From assembly GCA_043228905.1 (NCBI GenBank), contig JBHGNT010000014.1, forward strand, positions 11,098,001-11,162,000: a stretch of 64,000 nt of DNA, in the 5' to 3' direction. The notes below the pieces were generated by a model that did not search any database, was not told the origin of the DNA, and worked only from the letters and a program-made list of their open reading frames with translations. This stretch comes from Azolla caroliniana (taxonomy: Eukaryota > Polypodiophyta). Shown here piece by piece: positions 53,586 to 64,000 of the stretch (positions within the stretch are counted from its first letter, which is position 1; every line of letters starts with the position of its first letter). The translations under genes and the position numbers were made by a program.

Positions 53586-54109
53586 GAAAACAATTGATGA
53601 TAGCGAGAGAAATGAGACGATGGATCGATCAAACCGAGATGATAACCAAAGGTGGGATTAGAGAGACAAGTAAGAGGTCTTTAGAAGAAGAAGAAAAAGG
53701 AAAACAAGGAGATTTTCTTTACTTACCTATTCAAGAAATGAGGGAGAGAGGTGTGGTTGGGGGCCTGGACACTCGCCATAGCCAAGAAAGCAGGGGAGGT
53801 TGGGGAAGAGGAGCAGAAACACAGAGACAGAGACAGAGACAGAGACAGAGACAGAAGGTGGGAAGTGGGAAGTGAATAAGAAGAAGGAGAAGAGATGGTG
53901 TGATAAGTTTTCTCTGCATGCGCGTTGAAGAAGGCAAGGGGACGCACTGAGCACAGAGAAGAGAGAGACAGAGACAGAGAAGAGAGAGAGAGAGAGAAGA
54001 GAGAGAAGAGAGAGAGAGAGAGAGGCCGAGGGGATATACGCGATTGTGTGTGTGTGTGTAATTATGATGGGTCAAACAATGAGGGGAGAGAAGATCTGAA
54101 GGGGTTTTA

Positions 54110-54157
<48 letters not shown>

Positions 54158-54208
54158 TACATACTGTACATAGAGAATAGTATGTGATTGTGATTCGTGA
54201 ATGTAGGT

Positions 54209-54240
<32 letters not shown>

Positions 54241-54281
54241 GGGCTGTTAGTGTCAGAGAAGATTTGCAGATGATGGCGTGC

Positions 54282-54317
<36 letters not shown>

Positions 54318-54442
54318 TGGAGTCCTTCCTACCTGTTTTTTTCCTTTTCCATCTTCATCTAAACATAGAATACATATGAAGAGAGAGACAGAGAAAGAAA
54401 GGAGAGATTTACCAACAAAAAGAGAGAGAGAGATGTGGGTGT

Positions 54443-54478
<36 letters not shown>

Positions 54479-54480
54479 CA
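53534..54480. repeat. Microsatellite cluster upstream of the BOI-like gene
   Basis: CA run (about 53542-53583), AGAGAC run (about 53821-53853), GA and CT runs (53960-54030, 54113-54145, 54212-54230, 54283-54314, 54447-54475) and a G run near 54230. On the coding strand these are CT-rich 5' UTR or promoter sequence, as is common in plant genes. Confidence 0.9.
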
Positions 54481-55230
54481 TGAATGAATAGTATGTATCA
54501 TATGCATGTGTGATATTATTAGTAGTAGTATGTATGTATGTATGGGTTTGTTTGGTTGATGGGTGGGGAAAATCATAAAGAGAGAGAAAACAGGGGAAAT
54601 CATAGAAGAGAGAGAGGAATGATGGATGGACAAGAGAGAGAGAGACAGAGAGGGAGATGAGGGAAGTGATAGATAGACTGACAGAGTGTGCGAGGGGTGT
54701 GTGTGTGTGTGTGTGTGTGTAGAGAATGAGAGAGATAGGCAGGAAATTTGGGGGGTGAGATGGAGAGCAGAGTCAGGGAGAGAGAGAGAGAGGTACACAG
54801 AGTGAGCTAGAGTTAGAGATAAAGAGAAAGGAAACGGAAAATCAGGGGGGGGGGGGGGGGAGCTATGTGTGTGTATCAGTATCATTGTATGTATATTAGC
54901 TACCTTAATGAGAGATGAGATGAGATAGAATTAGATAGGCTAGGGAGAAGGGCCCAGCCTAGGGGGGCTGGGGAGGGGGGGATATTTAACGAGTGGCTGT
55001 GGGCTCCATATATATATATATATATATATATTATATTATCATATAGAAGGGAAGGCCTCTCCCTAGATGGACCGGACCGATAGGCGGACGGAGGAGTCGT
55101 CCCATCGTGAGAGAAGGGCCTTCCTCCCTCCCTCCCTCCCTCCCTCCATCTTGCCAATGTCACCATGACCCATCTTCTGTATCTTGTTGGTCCTCGGCTT
55201 ATGTGTGTTGCTCGCTCGCTCGCTCAAGAA
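54481..55230. repeat. Further microsatellites
   Basis: GTAT units (about 54530-54545), a GT run (about 54698-54720), a G run (about 54845-54860), an AT run (about 55009-55035), CCCT units (about 55124-55147) and CGCT units (about 55211-55226). No gene. Confidence 0.85.
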
Positions 55231-57284
55231 ATGTATCGGAGAATTTAGGTAGACACTCATGCATGTTTACACAGGTAGTTTGCTCGCTCGAGAAGCTATT
55301 TAAAAATGTTAGGCCAGTCAAAAAACAATCCAAGAGGCTCCCCCGTTGTGATGCGTTACCTCGATACTCGTCATTTTGGTTTCGGAGTCCTGACTCAAGC
55401 CACCGATGCCTCTCAGTGGTGCCTCGTACCTCTTTGTGGAGAGTAGAGCACCTCATTCTACTGTCTATATGGTATTGGGCATCTCCAATGTGCCACTTTC
55501 CTCAACACATGTAGGAGCCCATGCTAAGAAAGGAGCTTGGTGCTTTATCCCAACATTTATCTCCTAACCTCTTTCGTTCTATCTAAAGTGATGGATCCCC
55601 TTAGGTGAGCTTCATTTGCATCCCTTGTACCTATTTATGCCCAGGTGTGTTGTGTGGCTTGTAGTTATCCAAAGTGCTATTTAGACCTTGAACTCCATGA
55701 CATCCTACAATGGCCCAAACCCATCTCAAAACAAATCGCCATTTGCCTCCAATATCATATCATATCATACAATTTATTCACACACATATTGTTCTTCTAA
55801 CTCTACTTCCCTCTAACATAGATTGGCATACCCTTCTATTGTCAATCATCACTTCATCCCATCTATGGGTCTCTATTTTGAGTTGAATGGAGAGGTTTGT
55901 ATTTTCAAGCGTTGCAGGTAGTCCACACATAAGGCGTGTCTCCAAGGTGAATGACTTTAATAAGGACACGATTGAAGAAGGTGTGTGCAAAGTGTGGAGG
56001 GTTTAACCACTATCATCCAATATTTAGTCTTGGTAATGATAATTTGTATCACCTAATTCACTTCCAATTTTTTATGCCTCATGGAGGGCCAATCCAGACA
56101 ATAATCAAAGGAGGGGGGTGGTAGTTTGTCTATGTGCAAGTCATGCAAGCCTAACCAACTGCTCACTTAAAAATAGCAACATTGTTTATGCTTGGTTGTT
56201 GCCAAATGCACGTAGGATGTTTATGCCATGCTCTTTATATGATAGTCATTGCTTAGAATAAAGGTTCAACTACTATGCATATTGCCCCTGACTTTGCCAT
56301 AATGATCTCATGTGGAGTTGATGGCTTTGTTTGTACCGTGATATCGACTTGGTGACAAAATTTCCAATTTGCTCCCATCCATCATGTTACTCTTTTCATA
56401 AAGAGAGACACGAGAGATGTATCATTTCATTTGGCCTTTTCACACTTGTAGATTATTTAATAGCAACACAAATTCAATCACATTTTTTAACATAGTACCT
56501 TTTACACTATGAGGTAAACACAACAAGGAAAAAAAAACAATTTGTCAAAAACTAAGAGCCACACCACACCTATCTAGAATGGCATAATATGTCATGTGCA
56601 GAGGATGCCTAAATGGCTAGAAATATGTTGATTGTCAGTTGTGCAATCATGTTGGATAATAGTACATTTCTATGTACACTTCGATTGCATCATTGTCTCC
56701 TATCTTCACATGATTTTGCCAAGAGTTGTGGAAAAAAATGTTGTTAAACTCTACAAGAGGCAACTCAAGATAAAAAGAAAGACTCCAAATAAGAAACCCT
56801 CCCAATGAGTGTTCTGGTCCTCACAAAGAAGAACAGGGATATCCAAAGAGGTATTCGAGTTGAACCTCTAAAGCTTAATCATTACAAGGAAATAATTAGG
56901 ATTCAATTTGAGCAACTTGGCTCACGTTAACATGGCATATGATGAAACCATTAGAGGATGTTTAGGCTTTTCTAATAAGACAAGTTGATGAACAAATATT
57001 AATTAATTCATATTATATAAATTAATCAAAGAAGACATTATTTCGAATAAACATTTGTCTAATTAGTTGCATTAATATATATGTAGATACATATATCTTA
57101 ATAATAATAAGACCAGACTTGTCTACTTGTTTGTCACCACTATGCTATGTCGACATATGAGCAACACTTGTCCCAAAGTCATCCTTTGGACTAGCATTCC
57201 CAACTTTTGTTATTGTTATCTATTAATACTATTTGAGGAGCAATTAACTACCGAATCATACTACTACTACTAATATAATAAGTC
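55231..57284. other. No gene recognised
   Basis: Unremarkable AT-rich DNA with only short chance frames. Confidence 0.5.
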
Positions 57285-57560
57285 AGAATTTCATAAAGTT
57301 TTTCTTTAGTTCCCCAGAATGTCCCTAAGTTTTCATCATTTCTTGAAATACCCTAGGTGAACCATGGAAGTGCAAACATATCCTCAAGTTGTTCATGTAT
57401 TTTCAACTATATGCATTATTATTCAAGTTATAATATGATTAATGTGTCCCGTTTTTCCATGTTTACTAATAAATCAAGGGGGGCTCGAGGGATAAAGAAA
57501 ACTTGGGGACATTTAGGGAAGTAAAGAAAGACTCATGGACATTTTGAAGTATTTCGTTAC
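57285..57560. mobile_element. MITE-like foldback element
   Basis: The left arm (TTTTTCTTTAGTTCCCCAG, then ATGTCCCTAAGTTTTC) and the right arm (AAAACTTGGGGACATTTAGG, then AAGTAAAGAAAGACTC) are imperfect inverted repeats of about 50 bp around about 170 bp of AT-rich DNA. Exact ends and target duplication are not clear. No coding. Confidence 0.5.
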
Positions 57561-60500
57561 TAATAATTATAAACCCTAACACATGTTTACTACTTGTAGC
57601 AAATACTAATGATATTGCTAGTTATTCTTGATATGTACCAACAACAATAGTAACTTTTCATAAATGTACACATTAATGTTCATACTAACTAATGTATAGA
57701 ATATTATCATTTATAATCGAATAAGTTTATGGAACGAATGGTCATCCTCTTGAGTTCAAAGTTTTGCAATTTTTTTTATCACCGTTGTAACTTGTAATGT
57801 GAAAAATGATCCATGTTCTTTTCACCTATCTTTATCGTAGTATGCAATAGCCGTTGGCTTTTGGTGACAATTCTTGAGCATTTGTGCATACTTTGCTTAA
57901 GAGCAATAGTCACAACTCACACGGCCTTGTGGAGGATCAAATCCTAGCATTGTTGTCCCTTTTGAAATAATCGTTCAATAAAACAACTTGTCCGTATGTA
58001 GGAGCTAGCACGAGAGTGATATTGATCAATTTCACTAGGAATCTATCACCCCCTTACAACCTCTACAATCACTTCCATTCCGTTAAGTCTCACTCTCCCT
58101 AAAATATCTTCCTTATTATTTTCTATGCCCTCTTGCTTTTTTGCTCATCACTACATTTATTCTTCCCCTTCTTGCCATAGTCCTACATTCCTTATCACAT
58201 CTTGTATTTCAACATATCAATATCAACCTAAAAATAAGATAGCTTGTTACTCGATCATTCAAAAGGTAGGTAAACCTCTTTCTCTATATCCAGAAAATTG
58301 TCCCCGTTGCTTCACATTGATAGACTCAAGGGAAACTGCACATTGAAATATTGCTCCATCATTGTTGCTTACAACAAGCTTAAAATTTTCCATTGTTGGT
58401 GATTTGAGTATTTCATTGCTAGGTATGGTGGGACAAATGAGGTTTTGGCAAGCAAGCTTGAGTTTTGTGGGGCATGCACTCACATGTATTCCTTGTTAGA
58501 TATGATATGGCACCTCATCATTGAAAACTCTTGATGTTGAATAATGAGTAGATGCATGTTGCGTGTAAGGTTATGCCTTGAACCAACTTCTAAACTCAAG
58601 CATATAAGGACATTGTTATTCCTAAAGCAAAGCAACTACCTCACCTACAAAACTCATTATGTTGGATGTCTACAAGAACACAAGCGATGTGGGGCTCTTT
58701 TCGATTGCGAATTTTACATCACCTCTTCCTCGACTATCCAATCCTTTCATTTGCATTTGCTTTCCAAGAACATTATACAATGATACTTTTGAACTTTGAA
58801 GAGAAAAATGTTTAACCCCTTTCCTCAAGTAGAAGGATGGTCAAGTATACATTTTATCCTCTTTGCTTCCTCAAAAATGGTTTGCCAATTCTTTAAAACT
58901 AATGGTTTGATTAATACAATATAAAGGACACTAGGTGCCAATTTTGTTCGTGACTCTTGGTTTCATTTTCAACATTCCTATTTTTTTCCTCTATCTCCTT
59001 CCCTCAAACTATGTATTTTATCCCTTTAACAATTTTCTTGCTTTTCATACATTATCATGGTTTGGGTAGCTGTAATTCCTTTGTAAAAGACAATATACTT
59101 TACATAGTTCTTCAAATTCTTGCATAACATAGATCTATGCCACACAATGCATAATATTGGGGGGATGGGATTCAAGAGCCATGGAACATGCGATACGATG
59201 TATCTATTGCATAAATTCAATGATTTTTTTTGCTATATTATTGTCAATTATTATTCACACTAAAGGTTTGCATGGTTTATAAATTTGTTTGACCATGATA
59301 GAGCAATGACACTCGATATTTAGCAATGATCAATTAAATAAAACAACATTGGTTGACTATTAACAAGAATCGTTTATGATTGTGAGTGTACATTCTTGGT
59401 TGAAGGCATCTCAATTTTCTTGACAAGACAAATTATTGCTATGTGCATGTTTATTCCCATGAAAATTAAAGTTAGGATGCCTCACTATGTATTATGAAAA
59501 TGAAGTTTCCACAATTAGCTTCATAATGAAATAACATTGTGGAAAGATATGGTTGGGAAGCTTAGAAGTATGAATTTATTGTATAACTAATGTTGCCCCC
59601 ACTCTTATGTTCAACGTGACATGATGAAACAAAGGTGATTATTAGTAGGGGAACCATCCAACAATATACATGCCGGTAGGTGAAGTCTTGATTCTCGGGT
59701 TTTGCATTTTGTCTATAGTATAATTTGTAATTCGTTATTTAAGTTAAACTTAGTAAATAGTTTACTTATGAAGACAATGTAACATAGTCTATAGAAGACA
59801 TGAAAGCATGCAAAATAAATATGGTATGGGAAGGCAGTAGTAATCTTGAAAATAATTCAACTTATAAAACTTTCCTATTAATCAATTTCTTTTAATATTA
59901 TTTAATATCAAGTTGAATAAACTTTTGTCATTGTGTATTTTATTTTATCGTTGTGCTTTTTCTCTTTACCTACTCGAGAGACTTAAACTAGGAATTATTT
60001 ATTTTTCATCCTTTGTGAATGGGATGGGACACATGTGACTCAAAACTTACAATAACTATATATAATAGAGTAAATTATAATAAGTGCATCATTGGTTTCC
60101 TTTTGTTATGTGAAAATTTCTCGCTGGGTGTGAACAAGTGACATGCTTAATAAAGTGAGACCTTTTTAGGTATAGTGAAAATTTCGATCGCTAAGAAAAG
60201 ATCCACCAATGGGATATCAATGTAGATTTAAGGCATTTGTCACCATTAGTAGAATAGGTTCATGTGAATAACAAGAAGAGATGGGACAAATGCATCTTTC
60301 CCTAAGGATAACATATAAACAAGAATACCAAAATTCAATCATGTAGAAACTTCACAATCAAACTAGTGAGCCTTATCTAAATTAGAGACTAGCTCGTTCA
60401 TATGTTGCTATTTTCCAAGTAGGCAAGTATGTACATTATCCAAAACTAACCTTAGTAGGGCAAAGGTCATGATAGTGCCAAGAATACTATTTAAGCAAGC

Positions 60501-61984
60501 ATTCAATATAGAATGGTATAATCATTGCCTACATTATGTGTTTAACAAATTTATTGCCATCAAACTAAGAAAATGCGCCACACTAAAAACAAGCACATAC
60601 TTTACCAACCTTCATAAAGCTTAGCCATTTTAAAAGGGGTCTCTACTTTAGGAACCTTTATAAGGTTAAGGCCGATTGATTGAGAATGATGTTTTTCTTA
60701 GAGCTTTATAAAACACACAAATTGTAACGTATGTACACAGTGCACACATTACAAGGAACCATTAAACAACATATAAACTAACATTGCTGATACACTTTTA
60801 AGTAAATCATACAACAGTCCAAGCTTCATAAAAGGTGACCCAACTAACTAGTGCATGCTTAGGATACAATGAGGTGAGATATTTGTCCTTGTAAGCTCTA
60901 GAAAATGAGGTGTAGTAGCCAATGCATACAACTTTCTTGGGCTTCCCCATCTTATGTGTATCATGAACAAGGGTAGTTTGCATCCCTTGTAAACTGCCCT
61001 TATCTCATCATTGTCATAATCATCGTCATGGTTTACTTGCCAAGCTTGGTCATTAAATACCTTGGTTTTCTTATATTGTCAACAATGTAACATGGGTCAT
61101 GACTACATTTGTTTCATATCCAAGAACTATATGTGTTTTTCCTATGAGATCAAATTGTCTTCCCTTTCATCCCCTTTACAAAATGTTGCCTTGATTTTGT
61201 GCATGTATTGTACTCATAATCTATAAGGAACCCCTCACGTCGCACAATCCATGCTCTTAGAGTTTGCATTAGCTTGTGAGGAATCTCCTGAGGTTGATAA
61301 GCTTTGCTTAATGGACCCAATGGCTATGCTTCAAGCCTCAAAAATCTCATTATAATGATGTTAGTGCAGATTTAATATCTATTTTACATGAGCAAATTCT
61401 TGGTCCTCAACTCTAGAATTACAAGGATATTCTCATCCTTAAGATAACTATTAACAAATACATATTTGACATATGCCTTGTACAAAAGGCCAATCCTTCA
61501 CCTTACAAAGTTAGTAAAATGTATATTACTTGTATTGATGGAATGAAAATTATTGTGATTTAATTTCTTGGGCTTACATATCCCAATATATCTTCGGCTT
61601 GAACTATTGTGAACGAAGGATATGGTGTATACTATCAAGGCCAATACAAGCAAAAGCTCTTTCACTATATATATTCATTCATAGTAATCTTTACATAGAC
61701 ATGAAGATACTTGTAGCTAAGATGTCCAATTGAATTACAAATGCAATTGTTAGCGTCATCTTCATTTGATTGCAACAAGTAATCAATAGTAATATCATAT
61801 GAGATATATGATGTGTACCCTCAAAAGATAAACATGTAGCTAGCTCCAATGCAAGAATTTGAAGATGTTTCTACATAGTCCAATACAATAATTTCAAAGA
61901 TGAATAAGAGTGATGCTAAACCATGTCTTTTTTGTTGAATCTTGATTACTAAATAAGAACAGTATAGCTTTGGCCCTACAACAA
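57561..61984. other. No gene recognised
   Basis: About 4.4 kb of AT-rich DNA without coding, repeats or terminal structures that I could support. Confidence 0.5.
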
Positions 61985-63552
61985 ACCTAGGATCTCTTCC
62001 ACTTTGGTGAGAAGGCCAGAGTGAGTGTTGTTGAATTTTTGGTGGTCTATGATGTAATTGTTTGCTAACTCCCCACCTCATTTACAACAAAAGTATCCAC
62101 AACTCCTATAACGTAGTAATTTGTACTATCTATACATAGTTATAGCACCTGGGCACTGATGGAAGCCATCGGGGGAAACAACCATCGGGGTGCTTGGTAG
62201 TTCCACTCAGGCCCTGATGATGATCTGCCCACCATAGGAGAACTACCCCATTTCAGTAGGAACTTTGGCCGAGCTCTTTCAGCTGCATCAAATTCCCCCT
62301 TAATCGAGTCGTACCGCCCTGCAACCAAGATACTAGCTCGAACAAGATATTTAACAACACCTCACCGCTAGGGATCTTTTGCTGTTGAAAAACAAACTTA
62401 CAACGCCTGGTCCAAATGTGCCAGACCGATAAACAAGCCACCATTATCCATATCTCTTCAAAAAATTCTAAGTTAGTGCCAAGTCGAACTCCAACACGTT
62501 GAAACACCTTACCACCTTGCACTATAAATCCATGACCATGAGGGTTTAACTCTTTAGCCTAACCTTCCCCTGTTAACTTCAGCCCTTGTACAGACCCCCA
62601 TACCACTCTCCCATTCACTCTGCATGTTGCCACTATCCTGAGACTTCTATCCCAAATGTTAATAGCCTCTCCGCAATTCCAAAAACAGTGAGGAATTGAT
62701 TCCAAAGGGTGTCCACATATCTTGCAACCAGCCTCACCACCACGACACCTGAGCCACTCCCCCACTGGTACCGCTTTATGACTAAGACGCCACAACCAAA
62801 GCTTTATTTTTTCTAGCATATCGAATGCCCATAGTCTCCTCCAAAACGACTTCAACAAGTCGTCAGAAATGCCTTTATCCTTCCAACTATTGCGAAGTAG
62901 AGTAGCACCCATAGATTTGGAGCCAATGATTTGCCTTCCTAACTTAGTAGTGTACTTGAAAAACCGTTGCACTTTGTCTGTTCCTGGTTTCTGCCACCAC
63001 ACCTCTAGTGGGTCCCAATCCAACTCACATACGAGCTTGTTGTCAACTATCCAAAGCTTACAATCAGATTCCAGCTTCCCTGGGTCCGGGTTTACTTGCC
63101 ACTTCTTACCTTCCAACACTGCCAACCACTAGTCATTGTCTGCCAAAGCAGTTAGGTTGCCCCACAAACGATACGATGGGCACCTGCCCCAGATAATTTG
63201 TGCATCGCCCTCACCTACAAACCACCCAAACCAGACCCCCTCTTCTTCATTCAACCTAGCTAAACCATCAACAACCTTATCTATCAAACATGTCACCTTT
63301 TCCAGCTTGCTAATAAACCTAGTACTACCAACTAGACCCTCCCTTCTTTTCCTTTTGAAAACCTCTAGTCTCTTATTAAACTAACATTGTACCCTACCAT
63401 TTGTCCCCATGGAAAGTATTTTTTCTGGCCAAGCATCATACCGTCATTGCTTCTAATTCTGGGGTTCCAAAAACAGTGGTTGACGGAGCTGTTCCTCCAT
63501 CGTTTTTGGTTGCATTAAGACCAACCCCTCTCTTAAACTTGACTAGGCCCTC
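61985..63552 (-). pseudogene. LINE ORF2 C-terminal fragment with zinc-binding RT domain
   Basis: Minus strand: GLVGSTRFISKLEKVTCLID (about 63340) through VWFGWFVGEGDAQIIWG to the zf-RVT domain, FWRRLWAFDMLEKIKLWLWR and CKICGHPLESIPHCFWNC (about 62740-62660). WHIWTRRCKFVF (about 62430) and the C-terminal KFLLKWGSSPMVG follow. Stops at about 63129 and 62559 disable it. The last 80 bp (61985-62066) are inverted relative to the body, compared with the copy at 45024-45377. The new copia LTR cuts it at 63553. Confidence 0.82.
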
Positions 63553-63948
63553 TGTTGAGAATCAAGCTCAACTTGGTCTAGTGTGTGAACTCACCTTGAG
63601 AGTGAATAGACACTCCAACGGTCAAGAATCACCATTATGTCAACACTTTGTATTCTAGTATTTAGTATGAGTCATAGAATCATATTCTATGACACATAAC
63701 TTATGAGCTTTCACATTCCCCATGCTCCATGAGTCTTGTAGTTAATGAAGAGGGAGGGTGACTATATAAAGCACCCTCCTCCCACCTTGTAGAATGTTGT
63801 GTCCTTCTCCTTTGTTAATATATTTTTACCTTGCGTATTCTCTGTGTCTTACTCCTTGTCTCTCTCTCTCTCACACACACTCTCTCTCTCATACACACAC
63901 AATTCATATCTATTCCGCTGCATAGAATCAATCTCTTGATTCTTTACA
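63553..63948 (+). repeat. Copia 5' LTR (396 bp)
   Basis: TGTTGAGAATC to TTCTTTACA, with a TATATAAA box (63763-63770) and a CT/CA-rich leader, followed directly by a copia primer site. It inserted into the LINE fragment. The body lies right of the window. Confidence 0.88.
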
Positions 63949-63960
63949 TGGTATCAGAGC
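63949..63960 (+). other. Primer-binding site (initiator Met tRNA)
   Basis: TGGTATCAGAGC immediately after the LTR, the exact site complementary to plant initiator tRNA-Met used by most copia elements. Confidence 0.92.
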
Positions 63961-64000
63961 GATTTGGTAGCTCCATCTAGCCCATCCGCGTGTTTTGAGC

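Noticed and set aside
53594-55514. Several ORFs in GA, CT, CA and CCCT tracts
   Set aside because: Low-complexity translation of microsatellites with no domain.
61985-62100. Twin-priming inversion of the LINE
   Set aside because: Twin priming puts the inverted segment before a sense 3' end with poly-A. Here the order is reversed and no poly-A is seen.
1-64000. Organelle-derived DNA or bacterial contamination
   Set aside because: No plastid or mitochondrial genes were seen. Introns, TATA boxes and plant retrotransposons run through the window, including around the methyltransferase locus.

Overview
The window is nuclear DNA from a plant, most likely a flowering plant. It holds a BOI-type RING ubiquitin-ligase gene with spliceable introns, many Ty1/copia and Ty3/gypsy LTR retrotransposons, plant L1-type LINE remnants and CT/GA-rich microsatellites. 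No species can be assigned from the sequence. No rRNA gene, functional tRNA gene, CRISPR array or bacterial gene was seen.

1-27,180 is a nest of retrotransposons. A copia element (A1, +, cut by the window start) sits in a minus-strand gypsy fragment (gypsy-2). Gypsy-2 in turn entered a degraded plus-strand chromovirus (gypsy-1, 5,367 to about 11,310). Gypsy-1 also holds a TIR insertion (7,049-9,008) that carries a solo LTR. A broken copia (B) follows. Next comes a 5'-truncated gypsy-3 (15,400-27,180), split by a minus-strand copia (A2, TSD CAAGG). A2's 3' LTR is itself split by a complete, very young, gag-only element (B-element, 15,772-19,288, TSD ACGT, LTRs identical as read).

27,181-35,400 holds a small non-coding LTR element (C), two decayed copia fragments in opposite orientation, and an AT-rich array with a 145-bp period. 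35,435-37,527 carries the remnant of an unrecognised multi-exon minus-strand gene. LTR and gypsy scraps follow.

39,498-43,930 is the most unusual locus. It is an intron-containing plus-strand gene with its own TATA promoter. It encodes a ParB-like domain followed by a beta-class N6-adenine/N4-cytosine DNA methyltransferase domain. Splice sites and motifs remain, but several frameshifts and stops make this copy a probable pseudogene. Its first intron contains eight palindromic repeats.

43,931-51,600 is AT-rich with a short LINE insertion, several two-copy tandem duplications, and an LTR bearing a ten-unit, 10-bp-phased heat-shock-element array beside a TATA box. 51,626-53,509 is the one intact host gene, the BOI-like RING ligase (minus strand). 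53,530-55,230 is rich in microsatellites. 55,230-61,980 shows no gene. 61,985-63,552 is a LINE ORF2 fragment, and the window ends in a new copia 5' LTR with its primer-binding site.
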